NCBI RefSeq assembly: GCF_009856625.1
Contig: NZ_CP047241.1
Coordinates: 1,674,001 to 1,738,000 of the forward strand
DNA length: 64,000 nucleotides
Origin: Aquitalea denitrificans
GTDB taxonomy: Bacteria > Pseudomonadota > Gammaproteobacteria > Burkholderiales > Chromobacteriaceae
Direction: 5' to 3'
A model generated the notes under the pieces. That model saw nothing but the letters and a program-made list of their open reading frames with translations. It did no database searches and was not told where the DNA came from. How positions within the stretch are numbered: the stretch's first letter is position 1; each line of letters begins with the position of its first letter. This document shows, piece by piece, positions 17,072 to 26,554 of the stretch. The position numbers and the translations under genes are program-made.

Positions 17072-18436
17072 TCAGGAATAAGTGGCTTCAACCAGTTGTT
17101 TCACGGTGTTTTCGTCCCAGCCTTGCTGGGAGACTTTGAGGTAGGCCACCCGGTCTTCCATCACCACCACCGCTTCGCTGACGCCGGCGAGGGCTGATAG
17201 CTGCTGTGATAGCTGTTGCGGGTTGCCTTGCCAGTCCTCGCCAATGTGGAACATCACCGAGCGCACTGCCTGTGGTGCCTGCATGCTGAAGGATGCCAGC
17301 AGCCAGCTGGCCATCAGCACGCTGGTAAAGCCGAACACACCGGCCGGGCCGTAATGGGTGTACAGCCAGCCGCCGGCGGCAGCCCCCATGAACAAGCCAA
17401 AAGACTGGGCCGTATTATACACACCGATGGCCGTCCCTTTGGCATCGGCCGGGGCAATTTTTGAAATCAGCGAGGGCAGGGTGGCTTCCAGAATGTTGAA
17501 GGCGATGAAATACAGGCCCAGCCACATCACGATCTGCCAGAAGCTGTCCAGCGCCAGTGCCATACCCAGCTGGGCGGCGGTCATGATGGCAATGGCACCG
17601 ATGAATACTTGTTTCAGCTTGGCCTTTTTCTCGCCATAGATAATGGCCGGCACCATCAGCAGGAAGCCGACCACGGTCACCGGCAGGTACACTTCCCAGT
17701 GGTGTGCCTTGTCCAGGCCCGCGGTCTTGATCAGGGCGAAGGGGATGGTGACGAACATGGCCATTTGCGCGGCATGCAGGGCGAAAATGCCGTAATTGAG
17801 CCGTAGCAGCTGCGGATTTCTCAATACGGCCGGCAGGCGTTTGGTATTGGCCTCGGTATCCGAGTGAAAGCGCGAGATGGCCGGGTCGGGGATGATCAGC
17901 CACACGCCCACCAAAGCTGCCAGCGACAGCACGCCGGTGAGCGCGAAGATGCCGTTGACGCCGATGTACTGCGCCAGTACCGGCCCCAGCACCAGGCTGA
18001 CGGCAAAGGTGGTGCCGATGCTCATGCCTATCATGGCCATGGCGCGGGTACGGTTCTCTTCGCGCGTCAGGTCGGCCAACAGGGCGGTAATGGCGGCAGA
18101 GATGGCCCCTGAGCCCTGAATCACGCGACCGATGGTAAGGGTGACGATATCGTGAGCACCGGCAGCCACGAAGCTGCCGATGGCAAACAGCACCAGCCCG
18201 CCGTAAATCACCTTCTTGCGGCCGATGCGGTCGGACAGCATGCCCAGCGGTAGTTGCAGCAAGGCCTGGATGAGGCCGTAGCTGCCCAGTGCCAGGCCAA
18301 TCAGGGTGTGGTTGTCGGCCCCGCGCAGGGTTTGCGCGTAGATGGCAAACACCGGCAGGATCAGGAACATGCCCAGCATGCGCAGGGCGTAAATACCAGC
18401 CAGCCCGAGGCTGGCGCGCAGTTCAAGCGAATTCAT
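17072..18436 (-). CDS. MFS transporter, YajR-like with C-terminal domain
   Basis: The 454-residue protein of the inner membrane has the MFS pattern of 12 helices with the loop motif DRIGRKKVIYGG (about 67-78) after helix 2. After the last helix, about 60 residues form a soluble tail (VMFHIGEDWQGNPQQLSQQL to VEATYS), like the ferredoxin-fold YAM domain of E. coli YajR. The substrate of YajR is not established, and drug/proton antiport is assumed from its family. It sits between ssb (same strand) and the divergent uvrA. Confidence 0.85.
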   Translation of the reverse strand: MNSLELRASLGLAGIYALRMLGMFLILPVFAIYAQTLRGADNHTLIGLALGSYGLIQALLQLPLGMLSDRIGRKKVIYGGLVLFAIGSFVAAGAHDIVTLTIGRVIQGSGAISAAITALLADLTREENRTRAMAMIGMSIGTTFAVSLVLGPVLAQYIGVNGIFALTGVLSLAALVGVWLIIPDPAISRFHSDTEANTKRLPAVLRNPQLLRLNYGIFALHAAQMAMFVTIPFALIKTAGLDKAHHWEVYLPVTVVGFLLMVPAIIYGEKKAKLKQVFIGAIAIMTAAQLGMALALDSFWQIVMWLGLYFIAFNILEATLPSLISKIAPADAKGTAIGVYNTAQSFGLFMGAAAGGWLYTHYGPAGVFGFTSVLMASWLLASFSMQAPQAVRSVMFHIGEDWQGNPQQLSQQLSALAGVSEAVVVMEDRVAYLKVSQQGWDENTVKQLVEATYS

Positions 18437-18616
18437 GTGTGTTGTCGTTATCGATTCAGGAGTCAGGCTATCAACGCCGCCGACGGCCAGCGGTTTACCT
18501 TGCGGGCCATTGTCATGCGCTGCCTTTTTTGCTGCAGCGCATACTTTGGTGGAGCGGCGGTCGCCAAGTCGGGTATATTATCAGGTTCCCCGACCGACTG
18601 AGTAACGCTCTCACAC

Positions 18617-21445
18617 ATGGACACCATCCGCATTCGTGGCGCTCGGACGCACAATCTGAAAAACGTCAACCTGGACTTGCCGCGCAACCAGTTGATCGTC
18701 ATCACCGGCCTGTCCGGTTCCGGCAAGTCCTCTCTGGCTTTTGACACCCTGTATGCCGAGGGCCAGCGCCGCTATGTAGAGAGCCTGTCGGCCTATGCCC
18801 GCCAGTTTCTGCAATTGATGGAAAAGCCGGATGTCGACCTGATCGAAGGCCTGTCGCCTGCCATCTCCATCGAACAAAAAGCCACCAGCCACAACCCGCG
18901 CTCCACCGTGGGTACTGTCACGGAAATCCACGACTACCTGCGTCTGCTGTTTGCCCGCGTGGGTGAACCGCATTGCCCGGAGCATGGTGTGCCGCTGGCA
19001 TCGCAAACGGTCAGCCAGATGGTGGACCATGTGCTGGCGCTGCCGGAAGAAACCCGGGTGATGATTCTGGCCCCGGTCATTGTGGGTCGCAAGGGTGAAA
19101 ACCTCGACCTGTTCGACGACTTGCGCGCCCAGGGCTTCATCCGCGTGCGGGTGGATGGCGAAGTGTATGAAATCGACAGCCTGCCCAAGCTGGACAAGAA
19201 CAAGAAGCACACCATCGAGGTGGTGATCGACCGCCTGAAGGTGCGCGAGGACATGAAGCAGCGCCTGGCGGAAAGCTTTGAAACCGCCTTGCGCCATGCC
19301 GAAGGCCGCGCCATTGCGGTGGAGATGGATAGCGGCCAGGAACACTGGTTCTCGGCCAAATTTGCCTGCCCGGTGTGCAGCTACAGCCTGCCGGAGCTGG
19401 AACCGCGCCTGTTCTCCTTCAACAATCCGATGGGTGCCTGCCCCAAGTGCGATGGCCTGGGTGAAATCACCTTTTTCGACCCACGGCGCGTGGTGGCCCA
19501 CCCGGAACTGACGCTGGCTGCGGGTGCCATCAAGGGCTGGGACAAGCGCAACCAGTTTTACTTCCAGATGCTGCTGGCGCTGGGTGAGCATTATGGCTTT
19601 TCGCCCACCGAGCTGGCTTTTGAAGACCTGCCGGAAAAAGTGCGCCATGTGGTGCTGCATGGTTCCGGGCGCGACAGCATCGAATTTGTCTACATGTCGG
19701 AGAAGGGCACCCGCTTTACCCGTGCCCATCCGTTTGAAGGCATCATCCCCAACCTGGAGCGTCGCTACCGCGAAACCGACTCCAGCGCGGTGCGTGAAGA
19801 ACTGGCCAAGTACCAGAACAACCAGCCTTGCCCGCATTGCGCCGGCTCGCGGCTGCGACTGGAAGCGCGCCATGTGTTCATCGGCGGGCGTACCCTGCAC
19901 GAGCTGAACCAGCTGCCGCTCAAGGAAGCTGCTGCTTTCTTCTCCCAGCTGAATATCAGCGGCCACAAGCATGCGGTAGCGGAAAAGATTGTCAAGGAAA
20001 TCAGCGAGCGGGTGTCCTTCCTTAATAATGTGGGTCTGGACTACCTTAATCTGTCACGTTCGGCCGATACCCTGTCTGGCGGCGAGGCTCAGCGTATCCG
20101 TCTGGCCAGCCAGATCGGCTCCGGCCTGACCGGGGTGATGTATGTGCTGGACGAACCGTCCATCGGTCTGCACCAGCGCGACAACGACCGCCTGCTGGCC
20201 ACGCTGATGCGCCTGCGCGACATCGGCAACAGCGTGATTGTGGTGGAGCACGACGAAGACGCCATCCGTGCCGCAGACTACCTGGTGGACATGGGGCCGG
20301 GCGCGGGTGAGCACGGCGGCGAGGTGCTGGTAGCCGGCACGCCGGCTGATGTGGCTGCCAGTGAAAATTCGGTAACTGGTGCCTTTCTGTCTGGCCGCCG
20401 CCAGATCAACTGGCCGGGCGAGCGTCGAGAGGTGAATCCGGAGCGGGTGCTGAAGCTGCATGGTGCCACCGGCAACAACCTGAAGAATGTGTCGCTGGAA
20501 CTGCCGCTGGGCATGCTGGCCTGCATCACCGGCGTGTCCGGCTCCGGCAAGTCCACGCTGATCAACGACACCTTGTACAAGATTGCTGCGCGCGATCTGA
20601 ACGGTGCCAGCGAAGAGCCGGCACCGTATGACAGCATCGAAGGGCTGGAGCTGCTGGACAAGGTGATCAACGTCGACCAGAGCCCGATCGGCCGCACCCC
20701 GCGCTCCAACCCGGCCACCTATACCGGCCTGTTCACCCCCATCCGTGAACTGTTTGCCGGGGTGCCGCTGTCACGCGAGCGTGGCTACGGGCCGGGCCGG
20801 TTCAGCTTCAACGTCAAGGGTGGGCGTTGCGAAGCCTGCCAGGGCGATGGCGTGATCAAGGTGGAAATGCACTTTTTGCCGGATATCTACGTACCTTGCG
20901 ATGTCTGCCACGGCAAGCGCTACAACCGTGAAACGCTGGAAGTGCAGTACAAGGGCAAGAACGTTTACGAAGTGCTGGACATGACGGTGGAGCAGGCGCT
21001 GGAGTTCTTTAGCGTGGTGCCGGCGGTCGCCCGCAAGCTCAAGACACTGATGGACGTTGGCCTGGGCTATATCCGCCTGGGGCAGAGTGCCACCACCCTG
21101 TCCGGCGGCGAAGCGCAACGGGTGAAGCTGGGGCTGGAACTGTCCAAGCGTGACACCGGCCGCACTTTGTATATTCTGGATGAACCCACCACCGGCTTGC
21201 ACTTCCACGATATCGACCTGTTGCTGCAGGTATTGCATCGCCTGCGCGAAAACGGCAATACCGTGGTGGTGATCGAGCACAATCTGGACGTGATCAAAAC
21301 CGCCGACTGGCTGATCGACCTTGGCCCCGAAGGCGGCGCGGGAGGTGGCCAGATCATTGCCACCGGCACGCCGGAGCAGGTGGCGGCAAATCCGGTCAGC
21401 CATACCGGGCGTTATCTCAAGCCGCTGCTGACGCCTCGCCACTAA
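18617..21445 (+). CDS. uvrA: Excinuclease ABC subunit A
   Basis: The 942-residue ATPase is the damage-recognition subunit of UvrABC nucleotide excision repair. The two ABC modules have Walker A GLSGSGKSSL (31-40) and GVSGSGKSTL (about 639-648) and signatures LSGGEAQRIRL and LSGGEAQRVKLG. A four-Cys zinc finger is present in the first half (CPVC ... CPKC) and another in the second (CEAC ... CDVC). The length is usual. No LexA-type CTGT-N8-ACAG box was seen in the 180 bases upstream, so SOS control is not evident here. Confidence 0.98.
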   Translation: MDTIRIRGARTHNLKNVNLDLPRNQLIVITGLSGSGKSSLAFDTLYAEGQRRYVESLSAYARQFLQLMEKPDVDLIEGLSPAISIEQKATSHNPRSTVGTVTEIHDYLRLLFARVGEPHCPEHGVPLASQTVSQMVDHVLALPEETRVMILAPVIVGRKGENLDLFDDLRAQGFIRVRVDGEVYEIDSLPKLDKNKKHTIEVVIDRLKVREDMKQRLAESFETALRHAEGRAIAVEMDSGQEHWFSAKFACPVCSYSLPELEPRLFSFNNPMGACPKCDGLGEITFFDPRRVVAHPELTLAAGAIKGWDKRNQFYFQMLLALGEHYGFSPTELAFEDLPEKVRHVVLHGSGRDSIEFVYMSEKGTRFTRAHPFEGIIPNLERRYRETDSSAVREELAKYQNNQPCPHCAGSRLRLEARHVFIGGRTLHELNQLPLKEAAAFFSQLNISGHKHAVAEKIVKEISERVSFLNNVGLDYLNLSRSADTLSGGEAQRIRLASQIGSGLTGVMYVLDEPSIGLHQRDNDRLLATLMRLRDIGNSVIVVEHDEDAIRAADYLVDMGPGAGEHGGEVLVAGTPADVAASENSVTGAFLSGRRQINWPGERREVNPERVLKLHGATGNNLKNVSLELPLGMLACITGVSGSGKSTLINDTLYKIAARDLNGASEEPAPYDSIEGLELLDKVINVDQSPIGRTPRSNPATYTGLFTPIRELFAGVPLSRERGYGPGRFSFNVKGGRCEACQGDGVIKVEMHFLPDIYVPCDVCHGKRYNRETLEVQYKGKNVYEVLDMTVEQALEFFSVVPAVARKLKTLMDVGLGYIRLGQSATTLSGGEAQRVKLGLELSKRDTGRTLYILDEPTTGLHFHDIDLLLQVLHRLRENGNTVVVIEHNLDVIKTADWLIDLGPEGGAGGGQIIATGTPEQVAANPVSHTGRYLKPLLTPRH

Positions 21446-21504
21446 GTCCGTAGAATGGGCGCGCGCCACGCCGTGGCCGCGCCACCCACACCAATGAGGA
21501 TGCA

Positions 21505-21948
21505 ATGCTATCGCTTGGCAAGATTGACCATATCCATATCCGTGTCACCGATCTGGCAAAGGCGCAGGGCTGGTATCAGCGCGTGCTGAACCTGGCACCG
21601 GATGCTCGCTACAAGCACATGCAGGGCGGCCCGCACGGTGTCGTGATGCTGATGAACGGCAACGGCTCGGTACGGCTGGCGCTGGCACAGGAAGACAAGC
21701 CGGTATGCGAACCCGGTTCGGTGGCCTTTCTGGTCAGCGGGCAGGACTTCCTGGAATGGATAGACCAGCTGGCTGGCGAACGCGTAATCGACCGTGCCGG
21801 CCAGGCGGTGGCGCGTGATTCGGTGGTGGATCACCAGTTCTTTTGCTCCATCAGCTTTGTCGATCCCTTCGGCAACCCGTTTGAAATCGTCAGCTACGAT
21901 CACACCTGGCTGGCAGGCAAACTCAAGCTGGCCAGCAAATCGGCCTGA
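21505..21948 (+). CDS. VOC superfamily (glyoxalase/bleomycin-resistance-like) protein
   Basis: The 147-residue protein opens IDHIHIRVTDLAKAQGWYQRVL, the beta-alpha-beta-beta start of a VOC fold with its metal-ligand His, and ends FVDPFGNPFEIVSYD, the usual closing strand with the Glu ligand. Such proteins bind divalent metals, and many act as dioxygenases, lyases or resistance factors. The substrate cannot be inferred. It follows uvrA by 59 bases and precedes a strong terminator, so it may be co-transcribed with uvrA. Confidence 0.85.
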   Translation: MLSLGKIDHIHIRVTDLAKAQGWYQRVLNLAPDARYKHMQGGPHGVVMLMNGNGSVRLALAQEDKPVCEPGSVAFLVSGQDFLEWIDQLAGERVIDRAGQAVARDSVVDHQFFCSISFVDPFGNPFEIVSYDHTWLAGKLKLASKSA

Positions 21949-21974
21949 TTGCCCCTGCAAGCAACAGCAACATC

Positions 21975-21996
21975 AACCCGCTACGGCGGGTTTTTT
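21975..21996 (+). terminator. Rho-independent terminator after VOC gene
   Basis: The stem AACCCGC / GCGGGTT with loop TACG is followed by a run of six T, 27 bases after the VOC stop codon. Confidence 0.85.
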
Positions 21997-22257
21997 CATG
22001 TCAGTCATCCGTGCCAGTGGGCCGGGCGGTGCTTGCCAGCGGTCGCCAAGTTCCTGCTGTCGCCATGAGGCGACATTAATATTCTTTTGATATCAATATC
22101 TTGCAGATTAATACCTGAATTCTGTCGCCAGTTACCGACAAATATATGGATTCATCATGCAGTATTTATGGCAAGTGATTGTTTTGCATGGAAAAACAGG
22201 GCTGGCATGCAAGTTGCAAAAGCGGAGGTGTCTTCCAATCATTCCGAAAGATAGCTC
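21997..22257 (+). other. A+T-rich leader upstream of a small secreted protein
   Basis: This stretch holds a hairpin GTCGCC-ATGA-GGCGAC (22059-22074) and a perfect palindrome TTGATATCAA (22087-22096). Both could be regulatory for the small gene at 22258, but no standard promoter is clear. Confidence 0.3.
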
Positions 22258-22464
22258 ATGCAAAAGACACTGCTTGTTCTCGCCATGCTTACCCTGCCGC
22301 TGGCCAGTATTGCCATGATAGAGCTGGCATTTGCCGCGCCGCCTTCAGCAGAGGCCGAGGCAGATCCTCAGGCTCCGCAGGCGTCCGTCCCGCAAGCGGT
22401 ACTGCCGGATGCCGCAGCAGCGCAAGACAGCAGCATGCCGCAGCCTGCTGGACAACAGCAGTAA
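22258..22464 (+). CDS. Small exported Ala/Pro/Gln-rich protein
   Basis: The 68-residue product has a signal peptide (positively charged MQK, a hydrophobic core to residue 25, cleavage after AFA), leaving a mature part of about 42 residues rich in Ala, Pro and Gln with no Cys. It is probably periplasmic or secreted. I recognise no family. It is a single gene ended by a strong hairpin. The low complexity leaves some doubt, but the signal sequence and codon use support it. Confidence 0.55.
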   Translation: MQKTLLVLAMLTLPLASIAMIELAFAAPPSAEAEADPQAPQASVPQAVLPDAAAAQDSSMPQPAGQQQ

Positions 22465-22497
22465 GCCACCACGCTGGTTTTCAACCGGTGATGTAAC

Positions 22498-22521
22498 AAG
22501 GCCCGCCTTTGGCGGGCCTTG
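22498..22521. terminator. Bidirectional rho-independent terminator
   Basis: A perfect 10-base stem AAGGCCCGCC / GGCGGGCCTT with loop TTT lies between the small exported protein gene (plus) and the deacetylase-like gene (minus), which end toward each other. Confidence 0.8.
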
Positions 22522-22527
22522 TTCGTT

Positions 22528-23685
22528 TCAGCCTTGTAGATGACAGCTTGGATGACAGCGCAGCGGCAGGGCTTGCAGAGAGTGCAGCGCTGCCATCTCA
22601 TCCAGCAACTGGTGCTGCAATTGCAGCATGGCCGTGCAGGGCTGCTGCTGGCGGATGAAGTCCAGCAGCGGGTCTGCCACTTCGCTGCGCAGGCCGGACA
22701 GGGCTTCGATGGTGGCCAGGCCGCAGAACGGCACATAGGCTTCGGCATAACCCCCTTCGTGGGCCAGTACCAGCTTTCCCTCGCAGTGTTGTTCGGCAAA
22801 GCTGCGCAGCAGGGTGGTCATCTCGCGGAAAGTATCGCTGTGTACCTGCATGCGTGCCAGTGGGTCTACCGCATTGGCGTCATAGCCGCAGGCGACGATG
22901 ATCAGCTGCGGCTGATAGCGCGCCAGTGCTGGCAGCACGATGCGCTGCATGGCGTACAGATAGGCGTCGTGGCCGCTGCCTGGCAACAGCGGGATATTTA
23001 TATTGGCTCCCAGCCCGGCCCCTGTGCCGCGGTCTTCACTGCCGTTGTAGCCCGGCGGGAAGCAGCCATCCTGATGAATCGACATGGTGAGGACGTCCGG
23101 GCGCTGATAGTAGATGGCCTGGGTGCCGTTGCCGTGGTGCACGTCCCAGTCCAGCACTGCCACCCGTTCGATGCCGTAGCGCGCCTTGGCCGCTTCGATG
23201 GCGATGGCGATATTGGACAGGAAGCAAAAGCCCATGGCGGCATCCGGCAGGCAGTGATGGCCGGGCGGGCGCGTCAGCACATAGGCATTGGCCACCTCGC
23301 CGCGCCACACTGCATCCACCGCGGCGATGGCAAGGCCGGCAGACAGGCAGGCAATGTCATAGCTGCCCGGCCCGACCGGTGCTTGCGGGCCGAGTTCGCC
23401 ACCTCCGGCATCGCTGATGCGCTTGAATTCATCCAGATAGGCTGCGCCATGCACCCGCAGCAGGTCTTCACGGCTGGCCGGCTCGGCTGTGCATTGCCGT
23501 AACTGACGGCTGATGCCCGCCACATCCAGCAGGTTTTTCAAGCGGCGCTTGGTTTCCGGCGATTCGGCATGGCCGGCGGCGGCTGGCGGCTGCACCCAGC
23601 CTCCCACCGGCAGTGTCAGTGCATGCAGGCCGGCACTGTGCCACATGCACAGTTCATCAAAATAAAAGGCAGTCGCGGATGTCAT
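22528..23685 (-). CDS. Histone deacetylase / acetylpolyamine amidohydrolase family protein
   Basis: The 385-residue zinc hydrolase carries the HDAC-fold motifs RPPGHHC (the His pair of the charge relay), VLDWDVHHGNGTQ (zinc Asp and His), MSIHQDGCFPPGYNG and VACGYDANAVDPLARMQV (second zinc Asp). Bacterial members remove acetyl groups from acetylated polyamines or other small amides. The start has an AAGGAG ribosome site. It is the last gene of an operon with an MFS transporter (15 bases upstream) and an outer-membrane protein, which suggests uptake or export of its small-molecule substrate. Confidence 0.9.
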   Translation of the reverse strand: MTSATAFYFDELCMWHSAGLHALTLPVGGWVQPPAAAGHAESPETKRRLKNLLDVAGISRQLRQCTAEPASREDLLRVHGAAYLDEFKRISDAGGGELGPQAPVGPGSYDIACLSAGLAIAAVDAVWRGEVANAYVLTRPPGHHCLPDAAMGFCFLSNIAIAIEAAKARYGIERVAVLDWDVHHGNGTQAIYYQRPDVLTMSIHQDGCFPPGYNGSEDRGTGAGLGANINIPLLPGSGHDAYLYAMQRIVLPALARYQPQLIIVACGYDANAVDPLARMQVHSDTFREMTTLLRSFAEQHCEGKLVLAHEGGYAEAYVPFCGLATIEALSGLRSEVADPLLDFIRQQQPCTAMLQLQHQLLDEMAALHSLQALPLRCHPSCHLQG

Positions 23686-23700
23686 GGTTTCTCCTTGGAT

Positions 23701-24882
23701 TCAGGCGTGGGCAGGGATGTGGCGGGGTGTTTGCAGCGACAGCAACAAGGCCAGCGACAGGGCGGCCACCACCGTGGCCAGCAGCAAGAGCAGATGCAGG
23801 CTGCCGCCATTGGCGGCGATCAGCTGACCGGCCAGCGCGGGGCCGATGGCCAGGCCGCCACCGATGACCAAATTGGTGGCATTCATCAGCTTGCCGCTGT
23901 GGTCGATGTCGGCCAGTGTGGCCAGGATGAAGGGCAGGATGAAGGTCCAGCTGAACTTGAACAGCAAGGCCGCGATGGCAAAGCGCGCCAGTGCCGGGTT
24001 ATGCAGCAACAGCAGCATGGCTGCCATCATCATGGCAAAGCCGGCCAGCAGCAGCCGGGCGCGGGGCAACTGGCGGCCAATCAGCGAGGCAGTACCGGCA
24101 CCGGCCACACCCAGCAAGGTGGCGATGGCGAAAATATTGCCGCTTTGCTGCGGTGCAATGCCGGATTGCACGGCAATCTGGCCGACAAAGGTCCACACCC
24201 CGCTCAGGCTGATGTAAAACGCCAGCGTGGCGATGATGCCCAGTGCGGCACGGCCCCGGCGAGGGCCGGGAGCGGCTGGTGCGTGTGTTGGGGCTGTGCC
24301 TTGCAGGCCCTGGGGAAAACAGCGCGCCAGCGGTGCACACAGTGCCATCAGCAAGGCCAGCCCCACATAACAGGCGGCAATGCCGAAGCGGGCAAACAAG
24401 GATGGCATCGCTACCAGCCCCACGGCCCCCAAGGCCAGCTGGCCCATCACCCACAAGCCATAAACGCGGTCACGGTTGGGCAGGGTGGCGGCAGCGGATA
24501 GGCACAGAATCATCAGCGAGCCTCCGGCCAGCGCACTGACAAAACGCAGGCCCAGCAGCAGCGGATAGCTGACGGTAGTGGCCGACAGCAGGTTGGCTGT
24601 GATGAATACCAGCACCGCCAGCCAGGCGGCGCTACGCCAGTTGACGCGTGGCAGCCAGAACATGGCCGGCAGGGTGGCCAGGCTCATGGCACCCAGTTCG
24701 GCGGAGAACAGGTTGCCGATAGCGACCGGCCCCAGTTGCAGCTGGTTGGCCAACTGGCTGGCGACGGCGGGGGCCATCATCAGCACGGCCGGGACGATGG
24801 CGGCGAAACCGACAATGGCGGCCATGGCCGGGCGCGCATGGTGTGCCGGCGCGGCGGGCTTGGCGTGGGAGAGTGTGTTCAT
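23701..24882 (-). CDS. MFS transporter
   Basis: The 393-residue inner-membrane protein has about 12 hydrophobic helices in two halves. The ATG at 24882 was chosen because AGAGGAA lies just upstream; the frame stays open for 41 more codons of non-hydrophobic sequence. Its nearest match by eye is the drug/solute MFS class, but the motif A loop is degenerate (WLPRVNWRSAAW) and no substrate can be given. It lies between the outer-membrane protein gene and the HDAC-like amidohydrolase gene in one operon. Confidence 0.85.
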   Translation of the reverse strand: MNTLSHAKPAAPAHHARPAMAAIVGFAAIVPAVLMMAPAVASQLANQLQLGPVAIGNLFSAELGAMSLATLPAMFWLPRVNWRSAAWLAVLVFITANLLSATTVSYPLLLGLRFVSALAGGSLMILCLSAAATLPNRDRVYGLWVMGQLALGAVGLVAMPSLFARFGIAACYVGLALLMALCAPLARCFPQGLQGTAPTHAPAAPGPRRGRAALGIIATLAFYISLSGVWTFVGQIAVQSGIAPQQSGNIFAIATLLGVAGAGTASLIGRQLPRARLLLAGFAMMMAAMLLLLHNPALARFAIAALLFKFSWTFILPFILATLADIDHSGKLMNATNLVIGGGLAIGPALAGQLIAANGGSLHLLLLLATVVAALSLALLLSLQTPRHIPAHA

Positions 24883-24940
24883 GGTTTTTCCTCTGTAGTG
24901 GGTGATCCGTCGGGCGGATGTTCTTGTCGGCTTGCTCAGC

Positions 24941-25816
24941 TCAGAAAACATGTACCAGACGCAACATGGCCTGGCTGCTGTCAAAGCTGTTGGTGGTGTG
25001 GACATTGCGCGCCAGCATCAGCAGCAGCTGGTCTTGCTTGCTGAGCCAGTGGCCCAGTTCGACGCCCAGCTGGGTACTGTTCTGCCGGGTGTCGGGCAGG
25101 TCCTGTCCGTTCAGGCGCAAGGCCCCGCCGCGGGTGTGGTACAGCCGCAGCGCGCCATAGGTGTTCGGGGTGAAGTCGTAAGAGGCAAAGGCCTGCAGGC
25201 GGTACAAGGGTTGCTGTTTCAGGTTGTTGCCGAGATAGTTGTCGTTGTTGCCGTAGAACTGGGCTTCCAGCGAGGCTTCCAGCACCCAGTTTTTGCCTAC
25301 GCCATGGGTGTAGTTGTAGAGAAAGGTGGCACCCCAGCGGTTTGCCCCAGCGGAAACATCTGGGTGCCGGGCATCGTAGCTGCCCACCGGCATGGTGATC
25401 AGGGTCAGCAGGCCGCTGTACTCGCGCTTGTCCGGCTGGTTGATGAAGAACAGTGTGCCGCCCACTTGCGGGTCGCCGATGCCGCTATCCTGCTGGCTTT
25501 GCTGGCTGCCGGGCAGGGTGGCTTTGATGTTAGCGGCCGGGATGATGAACTGCGGTGTACACAGGGTGCCGCAGATATCGGAAAACCACAGTTGACGCCA
25601 GGCCAGCGCTTCCACATTCAGCCGGGCCTGCTGGTCCTTGCCGCTGGCGGAGTGAAAGCTGTCGGCCCAGGTGACGGGCAGGTAGAGCACACCCAGCGCG
25701 GTGCCGACCGGCGCGCTGAAAAAGTCGCGGGCATTGGTGTCGGCAGCATGGCCGGGCAGGGTGGCGAGCAGCAGGCTGGCTGTCAGCACGGTTGGGACGG
25801 GGCGAAACGAGGTCAT
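24941..25816 (-). CDS. Outer-membrane transport protein, phenol-degradation MetA-like
   Basis: The 291-residue protein has a signal peptide (cleavage after GHA, about residue 24) and alternating beta-strands ending in VHVF, a typical outer-membrane terminal Phe. The pattern, with LYLPVTWADSFHS near the start and YNYTHGVGKNWVLEASLEAQFYG in the middle, fits the MetA-pathway-of-phenol-degradation family of putative outer-membrane channels. Ribosome site AAGGAA. It is first in the operon with the MFS and amidohydrolase genes and starts 114 bases after a LuxR-type gene. Confidence 0.75.
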   Translation of the reverse strand: MTSFRPVPTVLTASLLLATLPGHAADTNARDFFSAPVGTALGVLYLPVTWADSFHSASGKDQQARLNVEALAWRQLWFSDICGTLCTPQFIIPAANIKATLPGSQQSQQDSGIGDPQVGGTLFFINQPDKREYSGLLTLITMPVGSYDARHPDVSAGANRWGATFLYNYTHGVGKNWVLEASLEAQFYGNNDNYLGNNLKQQPLYRLQAFASYDFTPNTYGALRLYHTRGGALRLNGQDLPDTRQNSTQLGVELGHWLSKQDQLLLMLARNVHTTNSFDSSQAMLRLVHVF

Positions 25817-25930
25817 GGTTTGTTCCTTATGGGTGGGTGGGCGAAAAAACCTGGACGCAGGTGTCCCTGCCAGCCATGGCGGACGCTGGCGGCAACAGGG
25901 CGTTACGGGGAAGTCAGCAGGCTGGAAAGA

Positions 25931-26440
25931 TCAGCCGAATGGCGCTTGCTGGTGTAAGAGATGGGCGATGCCCGCCTTGCCGTTGATACCCAGCTTGGTG
26001 TAGATGGCGCGGATGTGATGGCGCACGGTATGCGGCGACAGGCCCAGCTTGCGCGCGATGTCCTTGTAGGTGAGGCCTTCGCCAAACAGGCGGGCGACAT
26101 CGGTTTCGCGGCTGGAAAGCTGCTCCATCGCGCAGCGGTAGCGCGCGGTCAGCAGGTAGAGGTCGCTGATGCGGCGCGCCTCGATATTGAGCCGGGCACC
26201 GTCATGCCCTTGCGGTGACAGGCCGGCGGGCAGGCCGGGGCCGGTCCACTGCGGCCACTCGGTCAGCAGCAGGTCGACAAAGCCGGGTTCGGCGCAGTGC
26301 AGGGTGCCATGCTGGTCACACACCGCCATGGCCAGCCTGGGGCCGCTGAGGGTTTCGCGCAGGGCTTGCAGGGTGCGGATCTGGTTGATGGTCTGATGGC
26401 TGTTGCATGATGTTCTCCTCTGTATGGCGTGCGGTGGCAA
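25931..26440 (-). CDS. LuxR-type regulator, N-terminally truncated or frameshifted
   Basis: The C-terminal 65 residues are a LuxR/FixJ helix-turn-helix (LSSRETDVARLFGEGLTYKDIARKLGLSPHTVRHHIRAIYTKLGI). The part before it (AVCDQHGTLHCAEPGFVDLL, then EWPQWTGPGLP) matches the end of the sensor region of regulators that I recall as about 360 residues, so roughly half the protein is absent. The only start in frame with a full N-terminus is a TTG without ribosome site. A good AGAGGAG-ATG pair nearby (ATG at about 26407-26409) reads another frame that stops after 30 codons. A small deletion or frameshift at the 5' end is therefore likely. It could control the downstream transport and amidohydrolase operon. 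Confidence 0.6.
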   Translation of the reverse strand: MPPHAIQRRTSCNSHQTINQIRTLQALRETLSGPRLAMAVCDQHGTLHCAEPGFVDLLLTEWPQWTGPGLPAGLSPQGHDGARLNIEARRISDLYLLTARYRCAMEQLSSRETDVARLFGEGLTYKDIARKLGLSPHTVRHHIRAIYTKLGINGKAGIAHLLHQQAPFG

Positions 26441-26554
26441 CGTGGCCTACCGTTTGTTCCTTGGAGCGGCTAACAAAATAGCGTAGCACCCCTGAGGCAA
26501 GGCGCGCCGTCGCAGGCAGTACCAGCATACGATGCTGCTGCAGGGGGGGCGGCG

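Noticed and set aside
18437..18616. LexA (SOS) box upstream of uvrA
   Set aside because: No CTGT-N8-ACAG or close variant found in the intergenic region.
18611..19972. 453-codon minus-strand open frame inside uvrA
   Set aside because: High-GC antisense shadow; the plus strand encodes UvrA with all motifs.
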